From Collinsella sp. (GTDB lineage: Bacteria > Actinomycetota > Coriobacteriia > Coriobacteriales > Coriobacteriaceae), in contig JAGZQF010000001.1 in assembly GCA_018382295.1 (NCBI GenBank), positions 1 to 64,000 on the forward strand: a DNA stretch of 64,000 nucleotides, read 5' to 3'. Position numbers and translations under genes: made by a program. Each line of letters opens with the position of its first letter. The stretch's first letter is position 1. Below, one piece after another: positions 33,984-42,552 of the stretch. The notes beneath the pieces were generated by a model. It was given only the letters and a program-made list of their open reading frames with translations. It was not told where the DNA came from and made no database searches.

Positions 33984-35033
33984 CTAGATGAACATCATGA
34001 ACAGCTTGGCCATGACAAAGCTGATGAGTCCGCAGGCGGGGAAGGTAAAGAACCAGGTGAACATCATGTCCTTGACCACGCCAAAGTTGATGGCCGAAAG
34101 GCGCTTGACGGCGCCGACGCCCATGATGGCGCAGGTCTTGATGTGGGTGGAGGACACAGGGATACCGGTAAGGGTGGCAAGCAGCAGATTCGCGGCGCCT
34201 GCGAGGTCGGCGGAGAAGCCCTGATACTTCTCGAGCTTGACCATGCTCTGGCCGACGGACTTGATGATGCGCTCGCCGCCCACGCTGGTGCCGATGCCCA
34301 TGGTGGCCGAGCACAGCAGCATGATCCAGATGGGGATGCCGGCATCGCCGACGCTCGTCTGGCCGTTGGCGAAGGCCACGCCTAAAAAGAGCACGCCGAT
34401 GAACTTCTGTCCATCCTGCGCGCCGTGCATAAAGCTCATGGCCGCAGCGCTCGCGATCTGAGCGTATTTAAAGAAGACGTTTGCACGTCGCCTATTGGCG
34501 GCGGCAAACAGAATCGAGACGAGTTTGCACAGGATCCAGCCCATGACAAAACCCAGACCGATGGAGAGCGCCAGGCCGTAGATGACCTTCATCCACTCGT
34601 GGACGTTGACGCTGTTCGCGCCGCCGAGGGCGATAGCGGCACCGGTCAGGCCGGCGATAAGACTGTGGCTTTGCGAGGTGGGGATACCAAAACGCGATGC
34701 CGTGGCACCGTAGACGACAATGGAGAACAGAGCCGCGCAGAGGCACGCAAGCGCCATGGTGCTGTTTCCGCCAAAGTCGACGATATGTGAGATGGTGTTG
34801 GCGACGCTCGCGTTAAAGTGCGTCATGATGAGCACGCCCAAGAAGTTGAATGCGGCGCTCATGAGAATGGCGGCGCGGGCGGGCATGCAACGCGTAGTGA
34901 CGCAGGTCGCGATGGCGTTGGGCGCGTCGGTCCATCCGTTGACGAAGATGGCGCCGAGCGCGAGAATCACGGTGACGGCAAGGACTGGGTTCGACACAAT
35001 TTGGCCGAGGAAGGTTGAGAACGTTACGTCCAT
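33984..35033 (-). CDS. pit: PiT family inorganic phosphate transporter
   Basis: 349 residues with about ten membrane segments. The two PiT half-repeats are visible: FVNGWTDAPNAIATCV near residue 30 and SAAAMSFMHGAQDGQKFIG in the second half, with the GANSVN turn. It moves phosphate with a cation as a low-affinity system, complementing the high-affinity PstSCAB at 25-28.7 kb. It forms an operon with the DUF47 gene and is transcribed divergently from the gene at 35284. Confidence 0.92.
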   Translation of the reverse strand: MDVTFSTFLGQIVSNPVLAVTVILALGAIFVNGWTDAPNAIATCVTTRCMPARAAILMSAAFNFLGVLIMTHFNASVANTISHIVDFGGNSTMALACLCAALFSIVVYGATASRFGIPTSQSHSLIAGLTGAAIALGGANSVNVHEWMKVIYGLALSIGLGFVMGWILCKLVSILFAAANRRRANVFFKYAQIASAAAMSFMHGAQDGQKFIGVLFLGVAFANGQTSVGDAGIPIWIMLLCSATMGIGTSVGGERIIKSVGQSMVKLEKYQGFSADLAGAANLLLATLTGIPVSSTHIKTCAIMGVGAVKRLSAINFGVVKDMMFTWFFTFPACGLISFVMAKLFMMFI

Positions 35034-35246
35034 ATATGGGCTTTCTCGAAGTTTGCAGACACGTTACAAAAACATGATAAATCGTATCACCTCCTGTGGG
35101 TTTCTTTACCGAGTTCTGATGGGAGAAGTGAATTTTTTGGCACTAAAATTGAATATTAGCCCTGTTGACCGCGGGTATTCTTTTTGCTAACACGCCATGA
35201 GGACACGCGTGCGCGCCCCAACACCCCAAAACCACAGTCTGTTCGC

Positions 35247-35276
35247 TTTACAACATACAAACATGCGTTCGATAAT
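35247..35276 (+). promoter_or_regulatory. Promoter giving a probable leaderless mRNA
   Basis: TTTACA at 35247-35252, an 18-base spacer, then GATAAT at 35271-35276. The ATG at 35284 begins 7 bases after the -10 box, so transcription and translation starts should coincide. Confidence 0.6.
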
Positions 35277-35283
35277 AGAGGGC

Positions 35284-35622
35284 ATGGAATATCGACAGAC
35301 AGACGGCAAAACTCGGCGCGTGCACAAGCAGTATGTGGACGTCGTGGCTCGTATCCTCGCGGGCGGACAGGTCGTGCCGGTCACCGTCTGCTGGGTCGAC
35401 GGCCGTTGTTTTACGATCGACGAAATTATCTCGACCATTGGGTTTGGCCTGATGGTCCACGGCATCCGTACGGCAACATATAAGGTGCGTTTTGGCAGGC
35501 ACGCGACCGAGTTGTATCTGGAGGACCAGACGCGCGAGCGGGCGGACGGCTCGCAGGCGCACGTGATGCGTTGGTGGGTCTGGGCCTTTGATCGTACGCT
35601 TGAGGGCGAGCGCCGTAGGTAA
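35284..35622 (+). CDS. Conserved-looking hypothetical protein, probably leaderless
   Basis: 112 residues, basic at both ends, with a beta-rich middle (VPVTVCWVDGRCFTIDEI, then YKVRFGRHATELYLEDQ) and a tryptophan-rich close (RWWVWAFDR). The pattern recalls small beta-barrel proteins such as DUF6504, but only weakly. No signal peptide or membrane segment is visible. The ATG at 35284 follows a -10 box by 7 bases; GAGGG immediately before it is too close to be a ribosome site. An ATG at 35263 lies upstream of the expected transcript start. Function unknown. Confidence 0.6.
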   Translation: MEYRQTDGKTRRVHKQYVDVVARILAGGQVVPVTVCWVDGRCFTIDEIISTIGFGLMVHGIRTATYKVRFGRHATELYLEDQTRERADGSQAHVMRWWVWAFDRTLEGERRR

Positions 35623-35699
35623 GGACGTACAGCATTCGGGTACAATGGCAGAAATCTTGTCACCTACGGCGCTGTTGTGCGCTTTTGAAAGGACGAAGT

Positions 35700-36395
35700 A
35701 TGAACGATATCCAGGGCTATCAGAACGGCCCCATCGAGACCGGCGCAAGTCGCGCCAAGGAGATGTCGCCGCGCGCGTACAATCTTGCCATGTCTGCCCT
35801 CATCTTCTTGGGCTTTTGCGCCATGGGCGCCGGTGCTTACTTTACGAGCACCATGGCGTTTGCCCGCATGATGATGAGCGGCGCCGCCCTGCCACTGGTC
35901 TTTGGCTCGTTTATCCTGACTATTGTCGGTATCGTCATGATGTCGGCTGCTGCGGGCAAGCAGTCCGTGGGCCTGTCGCTCGTGGGTTACGTGATCTTTG
36001 CGAGCACCTTTGGCCTGACCGCGTCGTTTGGCCTTGCCAACTATGACCTGCCCACTATCAACACCGCCTTTATCGCCACGGCCGCCATCACCTTTGTCTT
36101 TGGTGCGCTGGGCGTGACCTTCCCCAAGTTTTTCCAGCGCGTATATGGCATCGGTTTTGGCATTCTGCTCGCCACGATTCTGGTTGAGATCGTGCTGATG
36201 TTCATGGGTGTCTCGCAGACCATCACCGACCTGATCGTGATCGTGGTGTTCGCCGGCTTTATTGGCTACGACACCTATGTTGCCACGACGGTGCCGCCCA
36301 CGCTGCCCAATGCGGTGCTCATGGCGTCTAACCTGTTCGTGGACATTATCAACGTGTTCCTGCGCATTCTGAACATCCTCGGCCGTCGCGATTAA
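35700..36395 (+). CDS. Bax inhibitor-1/YccA family membrane protein
   Basis: 231 residues with seven membrane segments and the BI-1 C-terminal pattern (VFAGFIGYDTYVAT). Bacterial members such as YccA and BsYetJ are pH-sensitive calcium channels or modulators of FtsH. The physiological role here is unknown. The ATG at 35700 has GAAAGGA upstream. It is monocistronic with its own terminator. Confidence 0.85.
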   Translation: MNDIQGYQNGPIETGASRAKEMSPRAYNLAMSALIFLGFCAMGAGAYFTSTMAFARMMMSGAALPLVFGSFILTIVGIVMMSAAAGKQSVGLSLVGYVIFASTFGLTASFGLANYDLPTINTAFIATAAITFVFGALGVTFPKFFQRVYGIGFGILLATILVEIVLMFMGVSQTITDLIVIVVFAGFIGYDTYVATTVPPTLPNAVLMASNLFVDIINVFLRILNILGRRD

Positions 36396-36444
36396 AGCGC
36401 GGCATTGCGACGCTTCCTGCCGGACACGGTAAAACGATACGAAA

Positions 36445-36470
36445 GGCGGTCCTTCGGGGCCGTCTTTTTT
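36445..36470 (+). terminator. Terminator after the BI-1 family gene
   Basis: GGCGGTCC, TTCG loop, GGGCCGTC (two wobbles), then TTTTTT. Confidence 0.85.
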
Positions 36471-36536
36471 GTGCGCGGCGGGGTATCATGGATGGGAAAA
36501 AGCCGATAGCGGCAGCGACAGGAAAGGTGGCCACGT

Positions 36537-37673
36537 ATGGCAGATGTCGACAACAGGAACCGTAACCGCAGGTCTAACCGGGCGGGTCAGCCCAATCCCA
36601 AGCGCGAGGCACGTGCCAAGGCCGCCGAGCGCCATGTGGCGGCTGTGTCCGAGGCCTGCGCCAAGGACATCGAGCGTTCGCTTACCGGCGTGCGCGAGTT
36701 CGATGGTATGCCTGCCGGTTTTGTCGCGGCGATGAAGGCCAAGGCCCAAGCGGCTGCGGCTGCTGAGGAGCAGGCTGCCGAGGACGTCGAGGCTGCTGAG
36801 GCTGTCGAGGTTGAGGCCGCTGAGGTGGAGACTGCGGTCGAGCCTGAGGTGGCGCTCGGTTCCACCGAGTTGGCCGACGAGGCTGAGTCCGCGCCCGCGG
36901 AGGAGGCTGCTCCGGTCCTGCCCGAGGTCACCGTGCTTGATGCCTCCGCCACGCAAGCAATCCTCGATAACGGCCGCGGCTATGCGCAGTTCTGCGATAT
37001 GGCCGTGCTTGCCTTTGCCTCGTTTACCAATCCGGGCGGCGGCTATATCCAGGGCTACCTGGGCCAGGAGGCGACGCTCTGCGCCGATTCGTACCTGTAC
37101 AACGTGCTCGACAAGCAGCGCAAGTGGTACGGCGAGAACCGTCGCCGCAACATCAACTGCGAGCTGTACCGCAACCGTGCGCTGGTGGTGCCCGCGGTGC
37201 GCTTCGATCGCAACCATGTGCATGCGTATGCCGACGTGATCGTGGCCGCCGCGCCCAACGTCAAGCGTGCTCGCCAGGAGTACCGCGTGAGCGACGATGC
37301 CTTGCTTGACGCCCTGCGCGACCGTATCCGCTTTGTCCTTGCCATCTGCGATGAGCTGGGTCGTGAGAAGCTCGTGCTGGGTGCTTGGGGCTGCGACAAT
37401 AACGGCTTTGATGCCGAGGCCGTAGCCGAGCTCTTCCGTAAGGAGCTCGCGTCGGGCGACTTCAAGGTCAAGCAGGTGTTCTTTGCTGTGCCTTCTACGC
37501 GCTGGGATGAGGACTTCGCCAAGTTTGAGCACGTGTTGGCAAGCTTCCCCGAGCGCAACGAGGAGTCCTATGCCCAGGCTGCCGCCCGTGCTGCAGCCGC
37601 TCGTGCCGTCGAGCAGGCCCAGGCTGCTGCCGAGGATGATGAGGACGAGGACGATTGGCGCAAGTACCTGTAA
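36537..37673 (+). CDS. PARG-like (TIGR02452/DUF2263) protein with acidic insertion
   Basis: 378 residues. The second half is a macro-domain-like PARG module: FASFTNPGGGYIQGYLGQEA near residues 160-180 matches the GGG-x(n)-QE catalytic loop of bacterial poly(ADP-ribose) glycohydrolases, with VIVAAAPN and LVLGAWGCDNNGFD following. A helical N-terminal part (residues 18-60) is separated from it by roughly 60 residues made almost wholly of Ala, Glu and Val. The C-terminus ends in another Ala-rich and acidic tail. It would remove ADP-ribose from proteins or nucleic acids; target unknown. It stands alone. Confidence 0.8.
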   Translation: MADVDNRNRNRRSNRAGQPNPKREARAKAAERHVAAVSEACAKDIERSLTGVREFDGMPAGFVAAMKAKAQAAAAAEEQAAEDVEAAEAVEVEAAEVETAVEPEVALGSTELADEAESAPAEEAAPVLPEVTVLDASATQAILDNGRGYAQFCDMAVLAFASFTNPGGGYIQGYLGQEATLCADSYLYNVLDKQRKWYGENRRRNINCELYRNRALVVPAVRFDRNHVHAYADVIVAAAPNVKRARQEYRVSDDALLDALRDRIRFVLAICDELGREKLVLGAWGCDNNGFDAEAVAELFRKELASGDFKVKQVFFAVPSTRWDEDFAKFEHVLASFPERNEESYAQAAARAAAARAVEQAQAAAEDDEDEDDWRKYL

Positions 37674-37751
37674 TCGGTACGTGCTGACAGATAGGTCGAG
37701 CCGGCGGGAGAGGCTGCTTCCGTCGGCTTTTTACTGAGCGAGGGGCTTACG

Positions 37752-38411
37752 ATGAAAAACGTTCTATGCTTTGGCGATAGCAACACCTATGGTTACGATC
37801 CGGCGGGCATGCGCGACGGCACCGCGGTGCGCTATGCGCAGGATGTGCGCTGGTGTGGCGTGGCCCAACGTGACTTAGGCGAGGGCTGGCATGTAATTGA
37901 AGAAGGCCTCAACGGCCGCACGACGGTACGCGACGACATGTGCCATCTGGACACCAATCTTAACGGCATCCGCGCACTTCCGATGCTGCTCGAGGCCCAT
38001 AAGCCGCTGGATGCGATCGTTATTATGCTGGGAACTAACGATTGCAAGACGGTCTTTGGTGTGACGGCCTCCGATATTGCCCGTGGCGCCATGGCGCTGA
38101 TTCGCGCGGTGCGCGCATTTCCCTGGACCAATGCCGCACCCTGCCCGCGTATTCTGCTGATGGCTCCTATCAAGATCAAGCCACAGATCGCTGATGTGTA
38201 TATGACCGACTTTGACGAACATTCCGTTGAGGCATCTGAACATTTTGGCGAGTACTATGCGCACGTGGCCGAGCAGTTTGGCTGCGACTTTTTGAATGCC
38301 GCCGAGTTTGCCGAGCCGGGCGATATCGACTATCTGCATATGATGCCCGAAAGCCACGAGAGCCTGGGTCACGCCGTGGCAGCCAAGCTCCAAGAGATGC
38401 TCGGAGAGTAG
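37752..38411 (+). CDS. SGNH/GDSL-family esterase
   Basis: 219 residues. GDS motif with nucleophile Ser10 (CFGDSNTYGYDP), block II glycine (LNGRTTV), block III GTND (IVIMLGTNDCKT) and a late D-x-x-H (DYLHM) complete a catalytic triad. No signal peptide, so it is cytoplasmic. It resembles arylesterase/acyl-hydrolase members of the family; the substrate is unknown. GCGAGGGG upstream of the ATG is the ribosome site. Confidence 0.88.
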   Translation: MKNVLCFGDSNTYGYDPAGMRDGTAVRYAQDVRWCGVAQRDLGEGWHVIEEGLNGRTTVRDDMCHLDTNLNGIRALPMLLEAHKPLDAIVIMLGTNDCKTVFGVTASDIARGAMALIRAVRAFPWTNAAPCPRILLMAPIKIKPQIADVYMTDFDEHSVEASEHFGEYYAHVAEQFGCDFLNAAEFAEPGDIDYLHMMPESHESLGHAVAAKLQEMLGE

Positions 38412-38420
38412 CGCGACCCC

Positions 38421-38651
38421 AAGCCACCACAAAGGCACCTTTGCGGTGGCTTGATTCGTCTGTTTGTCTTGATCTGTAACAGTTTTAAGGTCGAAAACGG
38501 GCTAGATGTTACAGATTGAGATTATTTAGGTTGATATCGGTCGTTTGTCTCGATCTGTAACAGGTGGGCCGAAAAATGGGCTCTAACTGTTACAGATCGA
38601 GACGTTTGTGGTAGCCACCGCAAAGGTGTCTGTCCCCTTTGTGGTGGCTTT
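38421..38651. repeat. Nested palindromic composite between convergent genes
   Basis: Four units are visible. Hairpin X, AAGCCACC-ACAAAGG with CCTTTGCGGTGGCTT, is at 38421-38452. Palindrome Y1 has CTTGATCTGTAACA at 38468-38481 pairing, with two wobbles, with 38507-38520. Palindrome Y2 has a 17-bp perfect arm GTCTCGATCTGTAACAG at 38547-38563 with 38587-38603. Hairpin X2 at about 38612-38648 repeats AGCCACCGCAAAGG with its complement. X and X2 are direct copies flanking two copies of Y. The composite separates the GDSL gene (+) from thiD (-). Confidence 0.8.
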
Positions 38652-38663
38652 GGGCTGCAAATC

Positions 38664-39494
38664 TTAATATTGCCACATGTGGTTGACGGGGCCGGAACCT
38701 TTGCCCATGTCAAAGCCGGCGGCGAGAGCGCCGGTTAGGTAGGCCTTGCCGGCGTTGATGGCGTCGGCAAGTTCCATGCCCTGTGCCAATGCGCAGGCGA
38801 TGGCGGACGAGAGCGTGCAGCCGGTGCCGTGCGTGTTGTCGGTCTCAATACGCTTGTGGCGGAACCACGTGGTGAGCGGATCGCCTAGGTGGTTGCCCTC
38901 ATCATCGAGCGGCGCGGGTTCGGCCAGTACGTCGTTGGCCTCGTTGACAAAATGCCCGCCCTTAACGAGGGACGCGCAGCCAAAGCGGCGGGTGAGGAGC
39001 ATGGCAGCGTTTTGCTGGGTGCGCTCGGAATCGACCTCGTAGTCGAGCAGCGCCATGGCCTCGGGGATGTTGGGCGTGATGACGGTCGCCAGCGGGAACA
39101 GGCGACGCGTGAGCGCCTCAGCGGCATCTTCGGCAATGAGGCGGGCGCCCGAAGTGGCGACCATGACGGGATCGACGACGATATTTTGTGCGTTCCAGGC
39201 ACTCAGGCGGTCGGCGATAACCTCGATAATCTCGGCAGAGGAAACCATGCCAATCTTGACGGCGTTGGGGCGGATATCGTCAAAAACGGCATCGATCTGC
39301 GCCGCGACAATATCCGGGGAGATGTTCTGCACGGCGGTGACGCCCAGGGTGTTCTGTGCGGTGATGGCGGTGATGGCCGTCTCGGCATACAGGCGGTGCG
39401 CCGTGATGGTCTTGATGTCGGCCTGAATGCCGGCGCCACCGCTGGAATCGGATCCTGCGATGGATAGAACGGCAGGTACCTTACTGCGATCCAT
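38664..39494 (-). CDS. thiD: Hydroxymethylpyrimidine/phosphomethylpyrimidine kinase
   Basis: 276 residues, ribokinase fold. It phosphorylates HMP and HMP-P for thiamine synthesis. SIAGSDSSGGAGIQADIKT is the N-terminal signature, VVDPVMVATSGARL and the anion-hole motif DNTHGTGCTLSSAIA complete the active site. It lies downstream of thiC on the same strand but after a hairpin. TATAAT on the minus strand at 39543-39548 suggests its own promoter. GGGAG precedes the ATG. Confidence 0.95.
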   Translation of the reverse strand: MDRSKVPAVLSIAGSDSSGGAGIQADIKTITAHRLYAETAITAITAQNTLGVTAVQNISPDIVAAQIDAVFDDIRPNAVKIGMVSSAEIIEVIADRLSAWNAQNIVVDPVMVATSGARLIAEDAAEALTRRLFPLATVITPNIPEAMALLDYEVDSERTQQNAAMLLTRRFGCASLVKGGHFVNEANDVLAEPAPLDDEGNHLGDPLTTWFRHKRIETDNTHGTGCTLSSAIACALAQGMELADAINAGKAYLTGALAAGFDMGKGSGPVNHMWQY

Positions 39495-39551
39495 GTTCGC
39501 TCCCTTGTTCGGTCGGAATCAAATGGGTCTATAAGCCAGCATTATAAAGAT

Positions 39552-39581
39552 GCCCGGGCCGACTCTATGTCGAACCCGGGC
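39552..39581 (-). terminator. Hairpin after thiC
   Basis: CCCGGG arms with an inner GAC/GTC pair; on the minus strand the stem is followed by ATCTTTATAAT. It is a modest terminator between thiC and thiD. Confidence 0.6.
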
Positions 39582-39676
39582 GGGCGATGCAATCTTTACG
39601 CAAATGCAAGCAAATGTTCACACGTCAACAATTGACAGGCACCGGCTCGCCGCCAGAAGCGGCCGCGGCGACAGGG

Positions 39677-41011
39677 CTAGTCCTCCATGCCAAGGTCGAT
39701 CGTGGTGCCCTCGAAGATCTTGTTGACGGTTCGGACGGCGCACATCTTGCCACACATGGTGCAAGTGCCCTCGGTGGCGGCGGGGGACTCCTCGTAGCGC
39801 TTCTTGCCCGTAACCGGGTCGAGCGCGCACTTCCACATGGCGTCCCAGTCGAGCTTGCGGCGTGCCTGGCCCATCCTGTCGTCCATGTCGCGGGCGTGGG
39901 GCACCTTCTTGGCGATATCGGCGGCGTGTGCGGCGATCTTGGTGGCCATGAGGCCGTCGAGCACATCCTGGGCGTTAGGCAGGCATAGGTGCTCGGCCGG
40001 TGTCACGTAGCACAGGAAGTCGGCACCGGAGCTGGCGGAGATGGCGCCGCCGATGGCGGCGGTGATGTGGTCGTAACCCACGCCGATATCGGTCACCAGC
40101 GGTCCGAGCACATAGAACGGAGCATTGTGGCACAGGCGCTTCTGCAGTTTCATGTTGGCGGCGATCTCGTCGAGCGCCATGTGACCCGGGCCCTCGACCA
40201 TGACCTGGACGCCGGCGGCCCAAGCGCGCTTGCACAGCTTGCCCAGCTCGATCATCTCAGCGGTCTCGGTGGCGTCGTTGGAGTCGTAGAGACAGCCCGG
40301 GCGGCAGGAGTCGCCGAGCGAAATCGTCACGTCGTACTCGTGGCAAATCTCGAGCAACTCGTCGTAGAACTCATAGAACGGGTTCTCGTTACCGGTGACC
40401 TCCATCCAGCCAAACAGCAGTGAACCGCCGCGGCTCACGATGTTCATCAGGCGGCCGGTCTCCTTAAAAGTCTTGGTGACCGACTTGTTGATGCCGCAGT
40501 GGATGGTCATAAAGTCCACGCCGTCCTCGGCGTGCGCGCGCACGACCTCGAACAGGTCGTCCTTGGTGAGCTTGACCAGCGGCTTTTCCATGTAGCCGAT
40601 GGCGTCGTACATGGGGACGGTGCCCACCATGAGCGGCGTCTCGTCGATGAGCTGCTGGCGGAACTGGCGCGTCTTGCCCGAGTTGGAGAGGTCCATGATG
40701 GCGTCGGCGCCGTAGTCCTCGGCGATCTTGACCTTCTTCCATTCCTCGGCGGCATCGGCCTTGTCGCCCGAGATGCCCAAGTTCACGTTGACCTTGGTGG
40801 ACAGGCCCTCACCGACACCAAAGGCGCGCATGCCTTTTTTGATGTGCACGATGTTGGCGGGAATGGCGATACGGCCGTCGGCCACGCGCTCGCGGATGTA
40901 CTCGGGGTCGCGATGCTCGCGCTCGGCGACTTCCTTCATCTGCGGCGTGATCTGCCCGGCACGGGCGAAGTCGATTTGCGTGACGAGCTTGGGCTCGGTC
41001 TGTGTGCTCAT
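39677..41011 (-). CDS. thiC: Phosphomethylpyrimidine synthase ThiC, short form
   Basis: 444 residues, the short form. It converts aminoimidazole ribotide to HMP-P by radical SAM chemistry. SFGVGEGLSTKVNVNLG-type text, IMDLSNSG, TIHCGIN, SRGGSLLFGWM, SLGDSCRPGC, VEGPGHMALDEIAANM and CYVTPAEHL are all ThiC blocks. The C-terminal cluster motif is CTMCGKMC (Cys417, 420, 424), one residue tighter than the CX2CX4C of E. coli and B. subtilis. The ATG at 41011 follows AAGGGAG by 8 bases. An in-frame ATG at 41035 lies inside the riboswitch and is not a real start. Confidence 0.95.
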   Translation of the reverse strand: MSTQTEPKLVTQIDFARAGQITPQMKEVAEREHRDPEYIRERVADGRIAIPANIVHIKKGMRAFGVGEGLSTKVNVNLGISGDKADAAEEWKKVKIAEDYGADAIMDLSNSGKTRQFRQQLIDETPLMVGTVPMYDAIGYMEKPLVKLTKDDLFEVVRAHAEDGVDFMTIHCGINKSVTKTFKETGRLMNIVSRGGSLLFGWMEVTGNENPFYEFYDELLEICHEYDVTISLGDSCRPGCLYDSNDATETAEMIELGKLCKRAWAAGVQVMVEGPGHMALDEIAANMKLQKRLCHNAPFYVLGPLVTDIGVGYDHITAAIGGAISASSGADFLCYVTPAEHLCLPNAQDVLDGLMATKIAAHAADIAKKVPHARDMDDRMGQARRKLDWDAMWKCALDPVTGKKRYEESPAATEGTCTMCGKMCAVRTVNKIFEGTTIDLGMED

Positions 41012-41018
41012 TGGCACG

Positions 41019-41112
41019 GCTCCCTTCGTTGGCATTACCCATATCAGGTTTGCGGGTCAGGGCGGGCGCGCCCAGTCTCAGCCTGCCGTCTTGTCCTGCA
41101 AGCTCCCCGTTT
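41019..41112 (-). ncRNA. TPP (THI-box) riboswitch of thiC
   Basis: Read on the minus strand, the leader shows the conserved blocks in order: ACGGGGAGC, GGCTGAGA, ACCCGC, then AACCTGATATGGGTAATGCC and CGAAGGGAG. These are the pyrimidine-sensing and pyrophosphate-sensing arms of the TPP aptamer. The AAGGGAG at its 3' end is also the thiC ribosome site, so TPP binding should hide it and block translation. No separate terminator hairpin is evident. Confidence 0.93.
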
Positions 41113-41182
41113 ATGTAATGGGCTCAAGTATAGCTCGAATGGGTACGATTGGCCTAACGAGCGTGCCTGTGGGGAGGCGTAC

Positions 41183-41698
41183 ATGGAAGACAAGCATCTA
41201 TATCGAGAGACACAATGGGATGTATCGGCCGAGGAAAGCCGTGCGCACCATGGGTTGGTCGCGATTGGTTTTGCGGTGCTTGCCGTGCTGGTGATTGCCT
41301 TTTGTATCTGGACGTTTGGTGGTCGCGGCGGCGCTGCATGGGAGTTCGAGGCCGACGATGCCCTGCCGATCATGACAGTGAAGGTTACGGGCGGCAATAC
41401 CGTTGCCGCGCCGGGCGACTATTGGTATCCGCGCGACGAGTTTGTGCAGCTGCAGCTGAGCGGCGGGTCTATTCCGGGCGAAGAAATCGAACGCGTGACG
41501 TTTGATGCGACGCTCAAAACGCTGACGGTGAAGCTCAAAGATCAAGGGGACGTGCCCACGACCATGGACATTGCGCTGACGGAATGGCGCTTGGAGCCCC
41601 CGGCGGGCGCTGCGGTATCCGAGGTGGAGCACGTTAAGATTACCTACCAAGATGGCTCGACGAGCGAGATTGCAAAGGCCGATGGCTTGGCGGAGTAA
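41183..41698 (+). CDS. Hypothetical single-span membrane protein
   Basis: 171 residues. A cytoplasmic N-terminus of about 24 residues is followed by one hydrophobic span (LVAIGFAVLAVLVIAFCIW, about 25-43) and an outside domain that reads as beta-rich, with repeated alternating hydrophobic strands and no cysteines. GGGGAGG lies 5 bases before the ATG. It is transcribed divergently from the thiC riboswitch and converges on yaaA. I do not recognise a family. Confidence 0.7.
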   Translation: MEDKHLYRETQWDVSAEESRAHHGLVAIGFAVLAVLVIAFCIWTFGGRGGAAWEFEADDALPIMTVKVTGGNTVAAPGDYWYPRDEFVQLQLSGGSIPGEEIERVTFDATLKTLTVKLKDQGDVPTTMDIALTEWRLEPPAGAAVSEVEHVKITYQDGSTSEIAKADGLAE

Positions 41699-41721
41699 CG
41701 AGGTGTTTGGAAACGGCGGGT

Positions 41722-42531
41722 CTATTGTGCCTGCGCGTTCATGAAAACCAGGGTGTTTTTGTCTGAAAGCTCGGGGATGTGTCGATAGCCGATGTTGAAT
41801 GCGGTAAGTTCGCTTGCATCCTCGAGCTTGTTTTCTGCCATCCACCGCGCCATGGAGCCGCGCGCCTTTTTGCTGGCGGTCGACCGTTGGATGGGCTTCC
41901 CGTTGCGGATACCCTCGCCAAAGAGGCATGTGACGGCCGTGGCGTCGCCCGCGAGGTGGGGCAGAACGGCTTTGGCATACTCTACGCTGGCGAGGTTGAC
42001 GATCGTGGTGTTTGAGCCTGCCGGGGCGATAGCCCGCGCGAGCTTGTCGCTCCAAAACGCGTAGAGGTCTCGGGCATCGTCAACGGCGAGCTTCGCGCCC
42101 ATCTCCAGCCGATACGGTTCGACGGCATGAAAGGGACGAACGCACCCGTAGAGGCCGGAGAGGATCCACAGATGGTCTTGCAGCCATGCGAGCTGCGCGG
42201 AATCCATCACCTCGGGTGCCATGCTCTGGTATTGAATGCCGTGATAGGACATGACGGCAGGGGAGAGGTGGCGAGCGAGTGCGGGATTGTCGAGATCGCC
42301 GCTTTTCAGGATGGGCCCGAACTCATGCAGGGTGTTGAGGCAAGGCCCCAGCAGTTTGTCACTCACGTTCCACAGCGCCTGCAGGCCGCCGCTGCCTTCA
42401 TTCCGCTCGATATCTAGCAGTGCGCGGTGGAGGCGAGCCGTCTCGCGCACAAAGGGTGGGATGCCCAGGACTTCAAAAGCATCTTGGGCCGCGCGCATCT
42501 GCTTGGCGGGCGAAATGATGACCTGCAGCAT
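41722..42531 (-). CDS. yaaA: Peroxide stress protein YaaA family (DUF328)
   Basis: 269 residues. It begins LQVIISPAKQM, the hallmark of the family, and contains YHGIQYQSM, ILSGLYGCVRPFHAVEPYRLEMGAKL and FWSDKL. YaaA lowers free iron and DNA damage during peroxide stress in E. coli. The start is taken at 42531 (minus), with GGAGAG upstream; the open frame continues further but without a ribosome site. Confidence 0.92.
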   Translation of the reverse strand: MLQVIISPAKQMRAAQDAFEVLGIPPFVRETARLHRALLDIERNEGSGGLQALWNVSDKLLGPCLNTLHEFGPILKSGDLDNPALARHLSPAVMSYHGIQYQSMAPEVMDSAQLAWLQDHLWILSGLYGCVRPFHAVEPYRLEMGAKLAVDDARDLYAFWSDKLARAIAPAGSNTTIVNLASVEYAKAVLPHLAGDATAVTCLFGEGIRNGKPIQRSTASKKARGSMARWMAENKLEDASELTAFNIGYRHIPELSDKNTLVFMNAQAQ

Positions 42532-42552
42532 GAACTCTCCTCTGCCAAAAAA

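Noticed and set aside
41033..41035. Upstream in-frame ATG for thiC
   Set aside because: It is the conserved AATGCC of the TPP aptamer, and the real ribosome site lies after it.
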